Of a stretch of 64,000 nt of DNA, positions 41,585 through 52,080 are shown piece by piece. A program made the translations under genes and the position numbers. The notes under the pieces are model-generated. The model saw nothing but the letters and a program-made list of their open reading frames with translations, searched no databases and had not been told where the DNA came from. Numbering within the stretch: the first letter of the stretch is position 1; each line of letters opens with the position of its first letter. Origin of the DNA: Ochrobactrum teleogrylli (lineage in GTDB: Bacteria; Pseudomonadota; Alphaproteobacteria; Rhizobiales; Rhizobiaceae); the NCBI RefSeq assembly GCF_006376685.1, contig NZ_VEWL01000005.1:1-64000 (forward strand), read 5' to 3'.

Positions 41585-41634
41585 GCGCGGGACGACCCGC
41601 GCCACTGTTTGCATAGGGGACGGCCCCATAGGAG
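41585..41634 (+). promoter_or_regulatory. Guanidine-II (mini-ykkC) riboswitch
   Basis: Two short hairpins each close an ACGR tetraloop, the hallmark of this class. The first is GCGCGGG-ACGA-CCCGCGC (41585-41602). The second is GGGG-ACGG-CCCC (41616-41627). A 13-base linker separates them, and AGGAG (41630-41634) comes directly after the second. Guanidine binding makes the two loops pair and frees the ribosome-binding site. The guanidine exporter SugE/Gdx gene at 41835 on the same strand is the expected target, although the nearest start codon is an ATG at 41641. Confidence 0.85.
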
Positions 41635-41640
41635 CATCCT

Positions 41641-41766
41641 ATGTTACGGCCAATCGAACCAACCAGCATCAAGCACATCGTCAGGTCTAGAAACACTGGC
41701 GGCCAATTGGCCAGCCTTGGCGGTTCGCACGTTTTTTTGCTTGGGACACCAACCACACCGGGACTT
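41641..41766 (+). other. 41-codon open frame directly under the riboswitch
   Basis: The ATG at 41641 sits six bases after the riboswitch-controlled AGGAG. It encodes MLRPIEPTSIKHIVRSRNTG and continues to a stop at 41766. It resembles no known protein. It may be a leader peptide whose translation affects sugE 68 bases on, or the remnant of a gene once controlled directly. Confidence 0.3.
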
Positions 41767-41834
41767 TGAGAAACTGATTCATCGAAACAGTTTAAGTCTT
41801 TGATTTTACCCATTTCCAAAAATGGAGCATACAA

Positions 41835-42152
41835 ATGGCATGGGTCTATCTGGCTATCGCCGGCATTCTTGAGGTCGTCTGGGCATTCTTCATGAAAAAG
41901 TCGGAAGGCTTCTCTCTTCTGACACCCAGCATCATCACACTGGTCACGATGATCGGCAGCTTCCTGCTGCTTTCCATCGCCATGCGCAGCCTGCCGCTCG
42001 GCACGGCCTATGCGATCTGGACCGGCATCGGCGCAGTTGGCGCTTTCGTAGTCGGCATCTTCATTCTCGGGGAAACCGCAAGTTTCTTCCGCGTTGCAAG
42101 CGTTATGCTCATTCTCGCGGGCATCATCGGCCTGAAACTCTCGTCCAGCTGA
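41835..42152 (+). CDS. sugE: Guanidinium exporter of the SMR family (SugE/Gdx)
   Basis: A 105-aa four-helix membrane protein. It has the Gdx signature [20 protein letters not shown] with the essential Glu13, followed by [27 protein letters not shown], and GETASFFR. It exports guanidinium in exchange for protons as a dual-topology dimer. A guanidine-II riboswitch lies about 200 bases upstream, which supports this function over general drug efflux. A strong terminator follows. Confidence 0.93.
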   Translation: MAWVYLAIAGILEVVWAFFMKKSEGFSLLTPSIITLVTMIGSFLLLSIAMRSLPLGTAYAIWTGIGAVGAFVVGIFILGETASFFRVASVMLILAGIIGLKLSSS

Positions 42153-42158
42153 CGATAT

Positions 42159-42188
42159 AAAAAAGGGAGGCCACGGCCTCCCTTTTGT
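42159..42188. terminator. Bidirectional intrinsic terminator
   Basis: AAAAGGGAGGCC and GGCCTCCCTTTT form a 12-bp stem with T/A flanks. It ends sugE and the convergent merR-type gene. Confidence 0.9.
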
Positions 42189-42193
42189 CGATC

Positions 42194-42733
42194 CTAGCGA
42201 ACCTGATCCAGCAATCGCTTGCACTCCAGAAGATCGAAAAGCGCTTCCTGCAAGAGCGAGCGGTTGTCCTTCGACGGACGCTTACCGTCCGCGCCAATGG
42301 GGCCGTCATCCTCGCCTTTCAGCAAGCCGAACAGCTTGCGTGACGGCTGCGGCGCCTTGATGCCACTCGGCAAGGCCATTTCATTGTCGGCAGCTTCTTC
42401 CGCTGCACGCTTGTCAGCCGCAGCCTGCTTCTGGCGCGAGATGACTTCGATGGCCTGCACATCGCCATTGCCCAGAGCAATGATAAACTGCGGATTGTTT
42501 TCGCGCAGCAGACGCTGCACGCCCTTGATCGTATAGCCTTGATCGTAGAGCAGATGGCGAATGCCCTTGAGCAGCTCAACATCGATTGGACGATAATAGC
42601 GGCGACCGCCGCCACGCTTCATCGGCTTGATCTGTGTAAAGCGCGTTTCCCAGAAACGCAGCACATGCTGGGGAAGATCAAGATCCTCCGCAACCTCACT
42701 GATCGTCCTGAATGCATCAGGGCTCTTGTCCAT
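42194..42733 (-). CDS. MerR-family transcriptional regulator
   Basis: A 179-aa regulator. The N-terminal winged helix reads [20 protein letters not shown], then WETRF and [15 protein letters not shown]; the rest is a helical, low-complexity dimerisation part without metal-binding cysteines. This group is conserved next to ihfA in Rhizobiales. The ATG at 42733 is chosen because homologues start close to the HTH; upstream in-frame codons have no support. The target genes are unknown. Confidence 0.88.
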   Translation of the reverse strand: MDKSPDAFRTISEVAEDLDLPQHVLRFWETRFTQIKPMKRGGGRRYYRPIDVELLKGIRHLLYDQGYTIKGVQRLLRENNPQFIIALGNGDVQAIEVISRQKQAAADKRAAEEAADNEMALPSGIKAPQPSRKLFGLLKGEDDGPIGADGKRPSKDNRSLLQEALFDLLECKRLLDQVR

Positions 42734-43254
42734 CCACCTGCCCTTTCCAGCAGCAACGGCCCGCTCACCGAGCGATATCCGTATAGGCTTTGAAATTCCA
42801 CTTGCGGTCCGCACGATACACGGACAGTGACAATAAGGCGGAATGCCACCAGTTTTCAAAAACCGTGGCCTACTTATACTGTCCGAACGCCGATTGAAAC
42901 CCGAGGCGTTTCACGCTGAAACTCTTTCCGAAAAGCCTGTGCGCTCCCGGATTCGAATATTAGCGAAATGATTCGTTCCACTATATCCATTATATAATAT
43001 CAGAGCTTTATGCGCATCCCTTCACATGGATGGCGCTCAACAGCCAGCTTCTGACAGAGGAATAGCGGGAGCACATGGGGCGAGACGGCACCGCCTTCCG
43101 GCGAAGCAGGTCCTGTTCCGCGATGTGAGATGGATCAAGACGGCAGCGCAAAAGCAATCATCGCCCTGCGCCAGAACGCGCAAGCCGCCGCTTTTGCCAC
43201 CTGATCTGGAAAAACAAATGCCGCCCGAAGGAACTGGGGCGGCATCGATCTGGA
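42734..43254. other. Intergenic region between ihfA and the merR-type gene
   Basis: No gene is supported. It holds the ihfA terminator at its right end (43219-43244) and, on the left, the leader of the merR-type gene. The part 42970-43010 is AT-rich and may hold the promoter. Confidence 0.5.
43219..43244 (-). terminator. Intrinsic terminator of ihfA
   Basis: TGCCGCCC (43219-43226) pairs with GGGCGGCA (43237-43244). On the minus strand it is followed by TTTGTTTTT. Confidence 0.85.
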
Positions 43255-43575
43255 TTATTTGCTCTTGGTTTCGCGCTTCTGATGTTCCTGCAGAATGCGC
43301 TGCTTGAGAACATTGGAAGCCTTGAAGGTCATCACGCGTCGCGGAAGAATTGGTACTTCTTCGCCGGTCTTCGGATTGCGACCGATACGTTCGTTCTTGT
43401 CGCGGACCTGAAAAGTGGCAAATGACGACAGCTTCACTGTTTCGCCATTGACGATTGCGTCACAGACCTCATCGAGAATCATCTCGACCAAAGCCGCCGA
43501 CTCCGTTCTGGAAAGACCGACCTTACGGTAAACAGCCTCTGCCAGATCAGCCCGCGTGACCGTTTTACCTCCCAT
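43255..43575 (-). CDS. ihfA: Integration host factor subunit alpha
   Basis: A 106-aa DNA-bending protein of the HU/IHF family. It shows the start [30 protein letters not shown], and the DNA-contacting arm [19 protein letters not shown]. The length and the IPxxR-type arm fit the alpha subunit. It works as a heterodimer with IhfB in replication, recombination and transcription. The ATG at 43575 matches the family start. It follows fabH by 177 bases. Confidence 0.95.
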   Translation of the reverse strand: MGGKTVTRADLAEAVYRKVGLSRTESAALVEMILDEVCDAIVNGETVKLSSFATFQVRDKNERIGRNPKTGEEVPILPRRVMTFKASNVLKQRILQEHQKRETKSK

Positions 43576-43752
43576 AACCGAACCCACCTGGTTAGCGTTT
43601 GAACAGATAATATCCTTACGTGACAGGACGTTACACAAATAAAAGCGGCTCGGTCAAGCCGCGAGTTCCCTCGCGGTGGATCAATTTTGTTGCTTTTCTT
43701 TTCCGATCCGATTCCGAACGTGACCCGACGCGCCTGTTTTGTGGCAATTGGC

Positions 43753-44724
43753 TTACCAGCGCAGCAAAACCGCACCCCAGGTAAATCCGCCGCCCATGGC
43801 TTCGAGAAGAACCAGATCGCCCTTCTTGATCCGGCCGTCGGCAACGGCTGTCGCCAGCGCCAGTGGCACCGATGCAGCCGAGGTGTTGCCGTGGCGGTCA
43901 ACGGTGATGACGACCTTGCTCTCGGCGATATTCAGCTTCTTGGCCGAAGCATCGATGATGCGCTTATTGGCCTGATGCGGCACAAACCAGTCGATATCGT
44001 CTGCCGTAAGGCCCGTTTCCGCGAAGGAAGCTTCGATAACGTCGGTGATCATGCCGACAGCGTGTTTGAAGACCTCACGGCCTTCCATGCGCAGGTGGCC
44101 GACGGTCTGCGTCGTCGAAGGGCCGCCATCCACATAGAGCTTTTCCTTGTGGTTGCCGTCCGAGCGCAGATTTGCAGCCAGAACGCCACGGTCCGAGGTC
44201 AGGCCCTTGCCTTCGGCAGCTTCCAGCACAACAGCGCCAGCGCCATCACCAAACAGAACGCAGGTTGTGCGGTCGGTCCAGTCCAGAATGCGCGAGAAGG
44301 TTTCCGCACCAATGACCAAAACGCGCTCGGCCATGCCGCCGCGAATATAAAGGTCGGCGGTGGTGATCGCATAGATGAAGCCGCTGCAAACGGCCTGCAT
44401 ATCGAAAGCGAAACCGGAGGTAATGCCAAGCTCACGCTGGATTTCTACCGCACTCGCCGGGAACGTGTTGTTCGGCGTCGATGTGGCGACCAGCACAAGG
44501 TCGATATCGGATGGCTGCAGGCCTGCATTTTCGATGGCCGCGCGCGCGGCGGCTGCACCCAGCGAAACCGTGGTTTCGCCCTCACCCGCGATATGGCGTT
44601 GGCGAATGCCCGTGCGCTGCACGATCCATTCGTCCGAGGTCTCTATGACACCCTCAAAATCGGTGTTCTTCATGACCCGCTTCGGCAATGCCGAACCGAT
44701 ACCCCGCACGACAGATCGTATCAT
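43753..44724 (-). CDS. fabH: Beta-ketoacyl-ACP synthase III
   Basis: A 323-aa condensing enzyme that joins acetyl-CoA and malonyl-ACP to start fatty-acid synthesis. The catalytic Cys lies in [13 protein letters not shown], His in [12 protein letters not shown], and Asn in [11 protein letters not shown]. The end [14 protein letters not shown] is the usual one for FabH. It forms the conserved plsX-fabH-ihfA set, 81 bases after plsX. Confidence 0.97.
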   Translation of the reverse strand: MIRSVVRGIGSALPKRVMKNTDFEGVIETSDEWIVQRTGIRQRHIAGEGETTVSLGAAAARAAIENAGLQPSDIDLVLVATSTPNNTFPASAVEIQRELGITSGFAFDMQAVCSGFIYAITTADLYIRGGMAERVLVIGAETFSRILDWTDRTTCVLFGDGAGAVVLEAAEGKGLTSDRGVLAANLRSDGNHKEKLYVDGGPSTTQTVGHLRMEGREVFKHAVGMITDVIEASFAETGLTADDIDWFVPHQANKRIIDASAKKLNIAESKVVITVDRHGNTSAASVPLALATAVADGRIKKGDLVLLEAMGGGFTWGAVLLRW

Positions 44725-44805
44725 TTTTTATTCCTGTCCTCATAAGCGAACGGAACGGGGCTATTGCCCGCACCGTCGAAATCCGCGCCCGTTCAGGGCA
44801 AATAA

Positions 44806-45864
44806 TTACCTGGCCGCTTCGCCGCCTTCACTGGACGAAACATGCGGGTGACTGTGGTGAAAATGCGCCAGATCGGCTTCAATTTTCTGCAAAAGACGAT
44901 TGCGCACCATGTCGTAGCCCACTTCGACTGCCGAGCAGAAGCCTTCGGCGCTCGCGCCGCCATGGCTCTTGATGACAATGCCGCTCAAGCCAAGGAACAC
45001 GCCGCCATTGACCTTGTTCGGGTCCATCTTTTCGCGAAGGCGATCAAAAGCGCCCTTGGCAAAGACATAGCCGATCTTGGCCAGCAAAGTGCGGCTCATG
45101 GCCTGACGGAGCAATGTCGCCATCTGACGCGCCGTGCCTTCAGCGGCCTTCAGAGCGATATTGCCGGTGAAGCCTTCGGTCACCACGACATCAACGCTAC
45201 CTTTGCCAATGTCGTTGCCTTCCACGAAGCCGGAATATTGCAGACCATCCAGCGGCGTATCGCGCAGGATCTGCCCGGCTTCCTTGATTTCATCGAGGCC
45301 CTTGACCTCTTCCGTGCCCACATTCAGCAGGCCGACCGTCGGCTTGCGCACTTCAAAAAGCGCCCGCGCCATGCCAGCGCCCATGACGGCGTAATCGACC
45401 AGCTGACGCGCATCGGCCCCAATCGTCGCGCCAACGTCCAGCACGATGCTTTCACCGCGCAGCGTCGGCCAGATGCCCGCAAGCGCCGGACGTTCGACAT
45501 CCGACATCATGCGCAGGCAGAATTTCGACATGGCCATGAGTGCACCGGTATTGCCCGCGGAAACGCAGGCATCGGCTTCACCCGTCTTCACCGCTTCAAT
45601 GGCCTTCCACATCGTGGACTTGCCGCGCCCGTTGCGCAGCGCCTGGCTTGGCTTGTCGTCCATACCGATGGCGACTTCGCAGGCACGAAACTCGGATGCG
45701 GCCTGCAACTTCGGAAAGCGCGCCAGCACCGGTTCAACCTGTCCGGCCAGACCGAAAAAGATAAAACGCATGTCGGGGTGGCGCTCAAGCGCCTTTGCCG
45801 CGCCGGGGACGACCACTTCAGGACCGAAATCACCGCCCATCGCGTCAATCGATATTTTTACCAC
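44806..45864 (-). CDS. plsX: Phosphate acyltransferase PlsX
   Basis: A 352-aa enzyme that makes acyl-phosphate from acyl-ACP for phospholipid synthesis. It carries the N-terminal [19 protein letters not shown], the [10 protein letters not shown] motif, and the [13 protein letters not shown] segment. The start is a GTG at 45864. It is first in the leftward plsX-fabH-ihfA group and follows the DUF177 gene on the same strand. Confidence 0.97.
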   Translation of the reverse strand: MVKISIDAMGGDFGPEVVVPGAAKALERHPDMRFIFFGLAGQVEPVLARFPKLQAASEFRACEVAIGMDDKPSQALRNGRGKSTMWKAIEAVKTGEADACVSAGNTGALMAMSKFCLRMMSDVERPALAGIWPTLRGESIVLDVGATIGADARQLVDYAVMGAGMARALFEVRKPTVGLLNVGTEEVKGLDEIKEAGQILRDTPLDGLQYSGFVEGNDIGKGSVDVVVTEGFTGNIALKAAEGTARQMATLLRQAMSRTLLAKIGYVFAKGAFDRLREKMDPNKVNGGVFLGLSGIVIKSHGGASAEGFCSAVEVGYDMVRNRLLQKIEADLAHFHHSHPHVSSSEGGEAAR

Positions 45865-46004
45865 TCTTGATTATTCCTGTTCGATCCCTGCTCGCCCCCT
45901 GCTCCCGGGCCGCGCTCGGGGCGCGACAGGGCTTTCGGCGAAAATAGTGGTTTTGCGTTACCGTACAACAATATTCTGTCAAACGCGGCGCAAATCACCG
46001 TCAA

Positions 46005-46565
46005 TTACGACTTGTCGCGCCATTCCGACAGCTTTGCAAAGGGCGAAACAGGCTTGTCACCCTCATCACCGGCATCGCCAAAGACCTGAGGTTCTGCTTC
46101 GTCAGGCAAACCGGGTTTGCGCGGATAAGGATCGATAGCCAGTTCGAAGAACTCTTCGGCAACCGCGCCCACATCAATCCGGTCGCCAACAAAGGTTTCC
46201 GGGCTATCGGCACCGTCTGCATCCAGCATCATTTCACCGCTTTCGTCGAGTTGAACGCGGGCCAGACGCGAATTTTCCGGCACGAAGATCGTATCGACTT
46301 CTTCCGCAATCACATTGGTCAGCGGCTCCAGCGTGGTGACACAAGCCTGCACGATTTCCGCATCGATGCGACCGCGCACACGAATGCCGTCTTTTTTCCA
46401 CGGCGTCAGCAGAAATTCAGCCGAGAACGCGTTCACCGCCTCAAGCGCATGGCTGGCGGCAAGCGCGGCGCGTTCTTTCTCATCGGTGCCGATTGTCACT
46501 GTCACGCCCTTCTGGGGCAGGTGCAGAACCGGAACGGGATAGGTCAGCGCCGGCTTGTCAGTCAT
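46005..46565 (-). CDS. DUF177 (YceD-family) protein
   Basis: A 186-aa protein of the DUF177 family, which in many bacteria accompanies rpmF or plsX and is tied to 23S rRNA accumulation. Typical parts are RVRGRIDAEIVQACVTTLEP, VDTIFVPENSR, and FFELAIDPYPRKPG. There is no rpmF next to it here. The ATG at 46565 overlaps the upstream chaperone gene by 8 bases, which implies coupling. Confidence 0.85.
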   Translation of the reverse strand: MTDKPALTYPVPVLHLPQKGVTVTIGTDEKERAALAASHALEAVNAFSAEFLLTPWKKDGIRVRGRIDAEIVQACVTTLEPLTNVIAEEVDTIFVPENSRLARVQLDESGEMMLDADGADSPETFVGDRIDVGAVAEEFFELAIDPYPRKPGLPDEAEPQVFGDAGDEGDKPVSPFAKLSEWRDKS

Positions 46566-47148
46566 TTTGTTTTGCCTCTTCAGTATTATCATGCGTCAGC
46601 GCGAGCGCTGGATCTTCGGCATCCATAAAGGAAATCTCGCCAGCCACCAGAGTGCTGTCGTCGATTGCGCGCAACCGGTCGCGACAACGCAGAACATATT
46701 CGCCTAAATGGCGAGCTTGTGGCCAAAATTCCAGATCAGGCCGAATATTTCGCGTCAGCGCGGCTGCTAGCGCTTCCGCATCGTCGGTGTCTAGCGCCGC
46801 GCCGTAGGTGGCGACCCGGCCATAAAACATGCGGGCAAGTTTTTTCATGCGTTTTGGAACACCCTGATCGCCGATTCCCAACTCGCGCAGCGAGTGGTCG
46901 ACATCCTTGAAAAACTCGTCGGCCACCTCCTGGGCAAGCGCCATAAGAGCCGGATTGTCGCCGCGCATCCGGTGCAGTGTCAGGAAAATATGCACCGACA
47001 ACATCTCATACCGGCCAAGTGGCGTATCCGGCACATGAAATTGTGCATAAAACCGTTTTTGCCGCGCCGCTGCCACGATCGCCTCGTAAACGCGAAGCAC
47101 GATAGCCTCATTGGCCTTCGATTTGCGGCGGAAAAGTTGGAGAATCAT
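46558..47148 (-). CDS. Ubiquinol-cytochrome c chaperone family protein (CBP3-like)
   Basis: A 196-aa protein of the Ubiq_cyt_C_chap family. Signatures are FYAQFHVPDTPLGRYEMLSV, HIFLTLHRM, and ELGIGDQGVPKRMKKLARMFYGR. By analogy with mitochondrial CBP3 it should assist cytochrome b or bc1 assembly. It is divergent from bamE and coupled with the DUF177 gene, a layout common in Rhizobiales. Confidence 0.88.
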   Translation of the reverse strand: MILQLFRRKSKANEAIVLRVYEAIVAAARQKRFYAQFHVPDTPLGRYEMLSVHIFLTLHRMRGDNPALMALAQEVADEFFKDVDHSLRELGIGDQGVPKRMKKLARMFYGRVATYGAALDTDDAEALAAALTRNIRPDLEFWPQARHLGEYVLRCRDRLRAIDDSTLVAGEISFMDAEDPALALTHDNTEEAKQND

Positions 47149-47237
47149 CCCTGTACGACCGTTCCAGTTGCATATAGAAGCAAGGTGGTTTACCGAAGTT
47201 CTCCCGACGGCGAAAGTGCCGCGCTGATAATAGAATT

Positions 47238-47795
47238 ATGGAGAGGTCTTTGTTGCAGCGGATTTTCTCAACTGTGCGTTCCGGCGCATCAACAGGCGCA
47301 CGCAAGCAGCGTGCTCTTCTGGCTGGTACGGCAATTCTGTTTTCGGCCGCCCTCGCCGGATGCAACACCGCGTCCACGCTGAACCCGTCCGAGACGCTGA
47401 CGGAAGGCTATGTGCTGGATCAGCAGGCGCTTGATTCGGTGCCGGTCGGCTCCAGCCGCGAGCAGGTGCTGCTGGCGCTTGGCACGCCGTCGACCACCGC
47501 GACCTTCGACAACGAAGTGTTCTATTACATTTCGCAGAAGCGCCATCGCATGGCTCAGTTCATGAAGCCGAAGCTGGTTGATCGCCAGATTCTTGCAATC
47601 TATTTCGACAAGGACGGCAAGGTTCAGAATATCGCCAATTACGGCATGCAGGACGGCAAGCTGTTCGATTTCGTATCGCGCACCACGCCAACCGGCGGCA
47701 AGGACCAGACCTTCTTGGGCCAGGTTATCCAGGGCGTTTCCAAAGCTCCGACCTCCGTGCCCGGCGCTGGAGCCGGTGGACCGGGCGGCAGCTGA
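47238..47795 (+). CDS. bamE: Outer-membrane assembly lipoprotein BamE (SmpA/OmlA)
   Basis: A 185-aa lipoprotein with signal and lipobox LFSAALAGC at about residues 34-42. The SmpA/OmlA domain follows: VPVGSSREQVLLALGTPS, FYYISQKRHRMAQFMKPK, and FDKDGKVQNIANYGMQDG. It is part of the BAM complex inserting beta-barrels. The Gly/Pro tail (PGAGAGGPGGS) is usual in this group. A terminator shared with hppA follows. Confidence 0.92.
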   Translation: MERSLLQRIFSTVRSGASTGARKQRALLAGTAILFSAALAGCNTASTLNPSETLTEGYVLDQQALDSVPVGSSREQVLLALGTPSTTATFDNEVFYYISQKRHRMAQFMKPKLVDRQILAIYFDKDGKVQNIANYGMQDGKLFDFVSRTTPTGGKDQTFLGQVIQGVSKAPTSVPGAGAGGPGGS

Positions 47796-47819
47796 TCGCC
47801 GCAATATCTTATCCAAAGG

Positions 47820-47843
47820 AAAACCCGCCTCTCGGCGGGTTTT
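47820..47843. terminator. Bidirectional intrinsic terminator
   Basis: AAAACCCGCC-TCTC-GGCGGGTTTT, a 10-bp stem between the convergent bamE and hppA genes. Confidence 0.9.
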
Positions 47844-47867
47844 CTGTTTTCGCGATTTGAAAACGGA

Positions 47868-50024
47868 TCAAGCCATATGCGCCAGCACTGCAAGCAGCAG
47901 AAGCGCCACGATATTGGTGATCTTAATCGCCGGATTGACCGCGGGACCGGCAGTATCCTTGTACGGATCGCCAACCGTATCGCCCGTCACCGACGCTTTA
48001 TGCGCTTCCGAACCCTTGAGGTGCTTCACGCCATCGGCGTCGGTAAAGCCGTCTTCGAAGCTCTTCTTGGCATTGTCCCATGCACCCCCACCGGAGGTCA
48101 TGGAAATGGCCACGAACAGCCCATTGACGATGACGCCGAGCAGCGACGCGCCAAGCGCTGCGAAGGCCGCCGCCTTGGAGCCCGAAATCATCAGCACGCC
48201 GAAATAGACGACGAGCGGCGCCAGCACCGGCAGAAGCGACGGAATGATCATTTCGCGGATTGCCGCTTTGGTCAGAAGATCGACCGCGCGGGCATAATCC
48301 GGGCGTTCCTTGCCGGTCATAATGCCGGGCTTTTCCTTGAACTGGCGACGAACCTCCTGCACCACGGCCCCGCCTGCGCGACCCACAGCCGTCATGGCCA
48401 TGCCGCCAAACAAATAAGGAATAAGGCCGCCGAAAATCAGTCCTGCCACCACATAGGGGTTGGACAGATCGAACGAAACCGGCCCCATATCCGCAAAGTA
48501 CGGATAGGTCTGACCATTGGCAGCGAAGTAAGCAAGGTCGTTGGAATAGGCTGCGAACAGCACCAGAGCGCCCAAGCCCGCTGAACCGATGGCATAGCCC
48601 TTGGTCACGGCCTTGGTCGTGTTGCCGACCGCATCCAGCGCATCAGTGGACTTGCGCACTTCCGGGTCGAGACCCGCCATTTCCGCAATACCACCGGCGT
48701 TGTCAGTCACCGGTCCGAAGGCATCGAGCGCCACGATCATCCCGGCAATGCCCAGCATGGCCGTGACCGCAATAGCCGTGCCGAAGAGACCCGCCAGCTG
48801 ATAGGTGCTGATGATGCCGCCAACAATCACGATGGCAGGCAAGGCGGTTGATTCCAGCGAAACGGCAAGGCCCTGAATGACATTGGTGCCATGCCCCGTC
48901 ACGGAAGCCTGTGCGATGGAATTGACGGGACGCTTGTTGGTGCCTGTATAATATTCGGTAATCACCACGATCAGACCCGTCACGATGAGACCGATCAGCC
49001 CGCAGATGAAGAGATTGGTGCCGGTGATGCTCTTTCCGGCCACAGTGCCGATTTCGCCCCAGCCAATCGTCAGCGTGTTGGCCACCCCAAGCCCGATGAT
49101 GGACAAGAGGCCCGTCACGATCAGGCCCTTATAGAGCGCGCCCATGATGGAGCCGTTGACGCCAAGCTTGACGAAGAACGTGCCTGCTATCGAGGTGATA
49201 ACGCAGGCTCCGCAGATCATCAGCGGATAGAGCATGACGCTCGACAACACGTCCGAACCATTGAAGAAGATCGCGCCCAGAACCATGGTGGCGACCACGG
49301 TAACGGCGTAGGTCTCGAACAGATCGGCCGCCATACCGGCGCAATCGCCGACATTATCGCCGACATTATCGGCGATGGTTGCCGGATTGCGCGGATCATC
49401 TTCCGGAATACCGGCTTCCACCTTGCCGACGAGATCGCCGCCGACATCCGCACCCTTGGTAAAGATGCCGCCGCCGAGACGCGCGAAGATCGAAATCAGC
49501 GACGCGCCAAAGCCGAGCGCCACCAGTGCATCGATAACCGTGCGATCGGCAGGCGCATAGCCCAGCCAGACAGTGAGAATGAAATAATAGACGGAGACGC
49601 CAAGCAACGCGAGACCAGCCACCAGAAGGCCGGTAACGGCACCGGACTTGAAAGCCATTTCAAGCCCGCCTGCCAGACTCAAGGAAGCGGCCTGCGCTGT
49701 GCGCACATTGGCGCGCACTGAAACATGCATCCCGATAAAGCCTGTGACGCCGGACAGGATTGCGCCGATCAGAAAGCCGATGGCGGCGCTCAACGACAGC
49801 AAATACCATGCGGCGAGGAACACGACGACGCCGACAATCGCAATCGTGGAATATTGTCGTGTGAGATAGGCCGACGCACCCTCACGGATGGCGCCAGCGA
49901 TTTCCTGCATACGCGGTGTTCCCTGATCGGCCGCCAGGATCGAACGGATCGACCAGAAGGCGAAAAGAACGGAAACCACGCCGCAGGCAATAACGAGAAG
50001 TAAAACTGCCACTCCCATTTGCAT
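47868..50024 (-). CDS. hppA: Membrane proton-translocating pyrophosphatase
   Basis: About 718 aa with some sixteen hydrophobic helices. It couples pyrophosphate hydrolysis to proton pumping. The substrate loops [20 protein letters not shown] and [19 protein letters not shown] are intact. The segment [20 protein letters not shown] carries Lys where K+-dependent enzymes have Ala, indicating the K+-independent H+-pumping type. The ATG at 50024 has an AGGAG site nine bases upstream and is preferred over a TTG three codons earlier. Confidence 0.97.
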   Translation of the reverse strand: MQMGVAVLLLVIACGVVSVLFAFWSIRSILAADQGTPRMQEIAGAIREGASAYLTRQYSTIAIVGVVVFLAAWYLLSLSAAIGFLIGAILSGVTGFIGMHVSVRANVRTAQAASLSLAGGLEMAFKSGAVTGLLVAGLALLGVSVYYFILTVWLGYAPADRTVIDALVALGFGASLISIFARLGGGIFTKGADVGGDLVGKVEAGIPEDDPRNPATIADNVGDNVGDCAGMAADLFETYAVTVVATMVLGAIFFNGSDVLSSVMLYPLMICGACVITSIAGTFFVKLGVNGSIMGALYKGLIVTGLLSIIGLGVANTLTIGWGEIGTVAGKSITGTNLFICGLIGLIVTGLIVVITEYYTGTNKRPVNSIAQASVTGHGTNVIQGLAVSLESTALPAIVIVGGIISTYQLAGLFGTAIAVTAMLGIAGMIVALDAFGPVTDNAGGIAEMAGLDPEVRKSTDALDAVGNTTKAVTKGYAIGSAGLGALVLFAAYSNDLAYFAANGQTYPYFADMGPVSFDLSNPYVVAGLIFGGLIPYLFGGMAMTAVGRAGGAVVQEVRRQFKEKPGIMTGKERPDYARAVDLLTKAAIREMIIPSLLPVLAPLVVYFGVLMISGSKAAAFAALGASLLGVIVNGLFVAISMTSGGGAWDNAKKSFEDGFTDADGVKHLKGSEAHKASVTGDTVGDPYKDTAGPAVNPAIKITNIVALLLLAVLAHMA

Positions 50025-50399
50025 AAAGGCCAACTCCTATTGAGTTTGCGCCGGCTACCGTCAGCTTGACCTCAGATAACATCCGATTACTCGGCAATTA
50101 ACGGCAGGCATATGCGCATGAAGGCCCGAAAACCCCTCCCCGGGCCGATTAGAGCGGCATGGAAAGTGCTTGAAGCCACCACTTCGTACCGGGCTTCAAC
50201 GGTATAGTTTCATCAGGAACTTAACGCCTTGAAATCAAATAATTACAAAGTTCCCTTGCAGTCGAGCATTCTCAATGCCGCATGACCAACATGCGAAACG
50301 GTTTAACAAACGTCAAGACGTTCTTTGCCAGCATACAATGAAAGAAGGGCTGTGATTTCTCACAGCCCTTCTTGCTTTTATCAATCTCTAAAACCGCTC
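50025..50399. promoter_or_regulatory. hppA leader and nusB terminator region
   Basis: About 375 bp without a gene. The left part should hold the hppA promoter. The right end carries the terminator of the riboflavin/nusB operon, AGAAGGGCTGTGA/TCACAGCCCTTCT at 50343-50372, followed on the minus strand by a T run. Confidence 0.6.
50343..50372 (-). terminator. Intrinsic terminator after nusB
   Basis: A 13-bp perfect stem (AGAAGGGCTGTGA with TCACAGCCCTTCT) and a TTTC loop, with T residues on the minus-strand side. Confidence 0.9.
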
Positions 50400-50909
50400 T
50401 TAGTGGCGCGGCTTGGTCCCACGGCTTTCACCGCGAATAACGAAGGCAAGGCGGTCGAGCACGGCATTGACGAGCTTCGGCTCGTCTTCGGTGTAGAAAG
50501 CCTTGGCGATATCGACATATTCCGAGACAATCACGGCGGTCGGCACATCGTTGCGCGAGGTCAGCTCCCATGCACCGGCGCGCAAGATCGCGCGCAGCGT
50601 GGAATCGAGACGCGACAGCGGCCAGTCCTCGGTCAATGCCTGATGGATCATCGGATCAAGCTTGAGCTGGCTGTCGACAACACCGGCGACGATGGCGCGG
50701 AACCATTGCGGATCGGCATCGAGATATTGCGTACCATCCACTTCCTTGCCGAGGCGGAAGGCTTCGTATTCTGCGACCACTTCCATCACGCCCGTACCGG
50801 CAACGTCCATCTGGTAGAGCGCCTGCACGGCTGCAAGCCGGGCAACGCCACGCTTGTTCGCCGTACGCGGCAGGTTTGGTGTCGGGCGACCTTCTGCGGA
50901 AGAACTCAT
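50400..50909 (-). CDS. nusB: Transcription antitermination factor NusB
   Basis: A 169-aa NusB. Helical signatures [39 protein letters not shown], and [20 protein letters not shown] lead into NAVLDRLA. It works with NusE/S10 in rRNA antitermination. The ATG at 50909 is chosen; a GTG three codons earlier is possible. It is the last gene of the operon, 5 bases after ribH, a common pairing. Confidence 0.95.
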   Translation of the reverse strand: MSSSAEGRPTPNLPRTANKRGVARLAAVQALYQMDVAGTGVMEVVAEYEAFRLGKEVDGTQYLDADPQWFRAIVAGVVDSQLKLDPMIHQALTEDWPLSRLDSTLRAILRAGAWELTSRNDVPTAVIVSEYVDIAKAFYTEDEPKLVNAVLDRLAFVIRGESRGTKPRH

Positions 50910-50914
50910 AATAT

Positions 50915-51376
50915 TCACGCTCCGAACTTCTTGCGCAGATCAATCATGGTCAGTGCGGCGCGGGCAGCAAAACCGCCCTTGTCCTTGTCTTCACGACGCG
51001 CGCGCACCCATGCCTGTTCGTCATTCTCGACGGTCAGAATGCCGTTGCCGATGGCAAGGCTTTCTTCAACGGCCAAATCGGTCAGCGCACGGCAGGATTC
51101 GTTTGCAACGATGTCGAAATGATAGGTCTCACCACGGATCACCGTGCCCAGCGCGACATAACCGTCATATTCGGTGCCGTCATTGTCGGCGCCATCGAGG
51201 GCAAAGGAAATGGTGGCCGGAATTTCCAGCGCGCCCGGTACGGTCACGACGTCATAGGTGGCGCCCGCATCGTCCAGAGCCGCCTTTGCGCCATCAAGAA
51301 GTGCATCGGCAAGATCGTCGTAGAAACGTGCTTCAACAATAAGCAAATGCGGCGCGCGCGCCTCGTGATCGGACAT
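50915..51376 (-). CDS. ribH: 6,7-dimethyl-8-ribityllumazine synthase
   Basis: A 153-aa lumazine synthase. Signatures are [52 protein letters not shown] with the catalytic His, and [15 protein letters not shown]. It condenses the ribityl-uracil with dihydroxybutanone phosphate. The ATG at 51376 has a GGAG site. It lies between ribE and nusB in the same leftward operon. Brucella usually has a second lumazine synthase elsewhere; this is the operon-linked type. Confidence 0.96.
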   Translation of the reverse strand: MSDHEARAPHLLIVEARFYDDLADALLDGAKAALDDAGATYDVVTVPGALEIPATISFALDGADNDGTEYDGYVALGTVIRGETYHFDIVANESCRALTDLAVEESLAIGNGILTVENDEQAWVRARREDKDKGGFAARAALTMIDLRKKFGA

Positions 51377-51471
51377 GAGAAACTCCATGACAAATTTTGC
51401 GGACCGCAAGACCTGCGGTCAACGCTTAAATCGGGATATGCTTTTACAGCCTGGAATTTTAGGCTGTAAGC

Positions 51472-52080
51472 CTATTTCCGATATTGCGCAAGCCTTGCCG
51501 CATAGCGTGCGAGCTGGTCGATCTCGATATTCACCTTGTCACCCGCTTTTCGCTGACCCCAGGTTGTCACTTCCAGCGAATGGCGGATGAGCAAAACGTC
51601 AAATTCATTACCGTTCACACCGTTGACCGTCAGCGACGTGCCATCGAGCGCGACCGAACCCTTCTGGGCGATGAATGGCGCAAGCTCTTCCGGCGCACGC
51701 AGGGTGAAGCGCACCGCGTCGCCCTCATCCTTGCGTGCAACGATTTCCGCCTGTCCATCGACATGGCCGGAAACCAGATGCCCGCCCATTTCGTCGCCAA
51801 GCTTCAGCGAGCGTTCCAGATTGATATTGGTTCCATTTTCCCACGTGGAGATGGTGGTCAGGCGCAGGGCTTCTTCCCATGCTTCCACTTCAAACCAGCG
51901 GGCATTGGTGCCCTTTTCCGGCAGCGCAACGACGGTCAGGCAAACACCGGAACACGCAATCGATGCGCCAAGCTCGATGGTTTCGGGATCGTAGACGGTC
52001 TCGATACGCAGCAACACGCCTTCATTCAGCGGCTTGATCCGGTCAACCTTGCCGATATCGGTAATAATGCCTGTAAACAT
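51472..52080 (-). CDS. ribE: Riboflavin synthase (alpha subunit)
   Basis: A 202-aa enzyme with two lumazine-binding repeats. It opens MFTGIITDIGKVDRI, with IACSGVCLTVVAL, NLERSLKLGDEMGGHLVSGH with its metal-independent active-site His, and VALDGTSLTVNGV in the second half. It dismutates dimethyl-ribityllumazine to riboflavin. The ATG at 52080 overlaps the ribD stop by one base. Confidence 0.96.
   Translation of the reverse strand: MFTGIITDIGKVDRIKPLNEGVLLRIETVYDPETIELGASIACSGVCLTVVALPEKGTNARWFEVEAWEEALRLTTISTWENGTNINLERSLKLGDEMGGHLVSGHVDGQAEIVARKDEGDAVRFTLRAPEELAPFIAQKGSVALDGTSLTVNGVNGNEFDVLLIRHSLEVTTWGQRKAGDKVNIEIDQLARYAARLAQYRK

Noticed and set aside
44842..45870. Plus-strand open frame across plsX
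   Set aside because: Antisense to a clear PlsX.
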